From Clostridia bacterium (GTDB lineage Bacteria > Bacillota > Clostridia > Oscillospirales > CAG-272), in contig JAFTNI010000186.1 in assembly GCA_017451975.1 (NCBI GenBank), positions 1 through 15,459 on the forward strand: a DNA stretch of 15,459 nucleotides, read 5' to 3'. A model generated the notes under the pieces. The model was given only the letters and a program-made list of their open reading frames with translations. It searched no databases and was not told the origin of the DNA. Of the stretch, positions 14,690-15,459 are shown one piece after another (positions within the stretch are counted from its first letter, which is position 1; every line of letters starts with the position of its first letter). A program made the translations under genes and the position numbers.

Positions 14690-14951
14690 GAAAAAGAATT
14701 TTTTCCCTGCGATAATCGTGGCGGTAATCGTAATTTTTTTGGTAATAATAATATTCGCGCTTCGTTCGCAGATAAATGCGCTTAACGAGCAATACGCAAA
14801 GCTTAATGAGGAACTTAAAGCTCACCAGGATACTGTTGACGAGCTTAACTATGAATTTACTTTGAGCGAAAAGGAATATATAGAGAAATATGCGCGCGAG
14901 CAGCTAGGGTTCCACAAAACAGGAGAAATTGTTTTTAAAGATGGCAATTGA
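14682..14951 (+). CDS. divIC: Septum formation initiator, DivIC/FtsB family
   Basis: 89 residues with the classic layout: short basic cytoplasmic end (MIKKKN), one membrane segment at ~8-27, a coiled coil from ~29 to 62 rich in Asn, Glu and Leu, and the conserved tail YIEKYAREQLGFHKTGEIVF. DivIC pairs with FtsL and DivIB outside the membrane and activates septal wall synthesis. Length is slightly below B. subtilis DivIC (125), which has a longer cytoplasmic part. The gene overlaps yabQ by eight bases and AAAAGG lies 11 bases before the ATG, inside yabQ. The position after yabQ supports divIC rather than another FtsB-like gene. An essential division gene thus shares a transcript with sporulation genes, so it must also be reached from an upstream vegetative promoter. 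Confidence 0.9.
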   Translation: MIKKKNFFPAIIVAVIVIFLVIIIFALRSQINALNEQYAKLNEELKAHQDTVDELNYEFTLSEKEYIEKYAREQLGFHKTGEIVFKDGN

Positions 14952-15009
14952 CCAAAAAAATCAAATTGTCATTATTACATAAATTAACTACAGAAAGGAT
15001 TCAAATATA

Positions 15010-15303
15010 ATGGATACAAAAATACCGTTTGAAGGAAAATATATTACGTTCAGAGGGAAGCCTCTTGTAAGAGAGAATAATATTATCTGCTATGGTAATA
15101 TGGAGGATAAATATTATTTGTTCCTTATGATACTTACAAATAAAAAAGTGAACGGGGTTGAGGTTCCCGACAAAATTCTCGTTCAGATACTTTCTACAGA
15201 GGAAAAAAACAAAATTATAAAGCAGGGAGAAAAATCCGGTCTTTACGATGCGCTCGATATCGGAATGATTTGGCTTGAACGCGCTTTGCAGAAAAACACA
15301 TAA
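15010..15303 (+). CDS. Small uncharacterised protein, probably a conserved clostridial family
   Basis: 97 residues, no signal peptide, membrane segment or cysteine-pair motif; predicted cytoplasmic. The central part (FRGKPLVRENNIICYGNMEDKY, then YLFLMILTNKKVNGVEVPDKILVQI) suggests a small beta-rich fold followed by a C-terminal helix, SGLYDALDIGMIWLERALQ. I have the impression of similar unannotated small proteins in Clostridia with this GKPLVR...YYGNM...KEGLY..ALDI..WLERA pattern, but I cannot name a function. GAAAGG lies 11 bases before the ATG. In B. subtilis this position after divIC holds the S1-domain gene yabR, which this is not. It is last in the run and is closed by a strong terminator, so it is probably co-transcribed with divIC. 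No function is proposed. Confidence 0.8.
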   Translation: MDTKIPFEGKYITFRGKPLVRENNIICYGNMEDKYYLFLMILTNKKVNGVEVPDKILVQILSTEEKNKIIKQGEKSGLYDALDIGMIWLERALQKNT

Positions 15304-15313
15304 AACTTTTCAG

Positions 15314-15349
15314 TCAACGAAACCGAAGTTCGGTTTCGTTGATTTTGCT
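15314..15349 (+). terminator. Intrinsic terminator ending the HU-rqcP-yab-divIC region
   Basis: TCAACGAAACCGA (15314-15326) and its exact reverse complement (15330-15342) form a 13-bp stem with a very tight AGT loop (or 12 bp with a 5-base loop), followed by TTTTGCTTT. It lies 10 bases after the stop of the small uncharacterised gene. Confidence 0.9.
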
Positions 15350-15363
15350 TTAATCAGACGTAA

Positions 15364-15409
15364 GAAGAATTTTTGAAAATGCAATTTCTAATTCTTAATA
15401 AAATTCTTC
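15364..15409. repeat. 10-base inverted repeat in the terminal intergenic region
   Basis: GAAGAATTTT (15364-15373) and AAAATTCTTC (15400-15409) are exact reverse complements 26 bases apart in AT-rich DNA. It could be a weak stem or a factor-binding pair; nothing else supports a function. The rest of 15343-15459 shows no convincing gene. Confidence 0.35.
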
Positions 15410-15459
15410 AAAACGTATCCAAGTTAATTTGAAGAAAAAATATCGGGAAATAGAGCAGG

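Noticed and set aside
15429..15459. Start of a new gene at TTG 15429, open to the window end
   Set aside because: Only about ten codons are visible and no ribosome binding site precedes the TTG.

Overview
The window looks like chromosomal DNA of a low-to-moderate-GC, spore-forming-lineage member of the Clostridia (Firmicutes), perhaps an Oscillospiraceae/Ruminococcaceae-type gut organism. Reasons: strong GGAGG-type ribosome binding sites, a PolC-type replicase, the sporulation pair yabP-yabQ, and the order frr-uppS-cdsA-rseP-ispG-polC that is characteristic of Firmicutes. Every gene I accept is on the + strand. No mobile element, CRISPR array, tRNA or rRNA was seen.

Region 1 (1-3263) is a surface-polysaccharide modification cassette. 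It holds the C-terminal part of an uncharacterised exported-looking protein with a Thr/Ser-rich linker, an AlgI-like membrane-bound O-acyltransferase (MBOAT), and a DHHW/AlgX-like extracytoplasmic SGNH-type esterase/transferase. A strong intrinsic terminator closes it. MBOAT and SGNH partners normally work together: the membrane enzyme passes acyl groups across the membrane and the exported protein places them on a glycan.

Region 2 (3264-8494) opens with a good sigma-A-type promoter and carries pyrH, frr, uppS, cdsA, rseP and ispG. It combines UTP supply, ribosome recycling, undecaprenyl and phospholipid precursor synthesis, intramembrane proteolysis and the MEP isoprenoid pathway. The usual dxr gene between cdsA and rseP is absent; in its place is a 116-base spacer with two hairpins. 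rpsB-tsf, the usual neighbours before pyrH, are also not here. A hairpin terminator follows ispG.

Region 3 (8495-13148) is polC, encoding the complete replicative polymerase (PHP, embedded proofreading exonuclease, polymerase, C-terminal clamp-binding motif), and an AT-rich 164-base intergenic region with a promoter that overlaps an 18-base palindrome.

Region 4 (13149-15342) carries HU, rqcP (ribosome quality control), yabP, yabQ (sporulation), a DivIC/FtsB-type division protein, and a small unrecognised protein. This matches the Bacillus yabO-yabP-yabQ-divIC block, but here it joins directly to polC through HU, without mazG. A perfect 13-bp hairpin terminator ends it. The last ~117 bases hold no convincing gene.

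The window is mostly conserved housekeeping DNA, and I do not see a convincing new multi-gene system. The most useful leads are the missing dxr with structured spacer RNA, the palindrome in the HU promoter, a possible sigma-E promoter before yabP, and the two uncharacterised proteins at the window ends.
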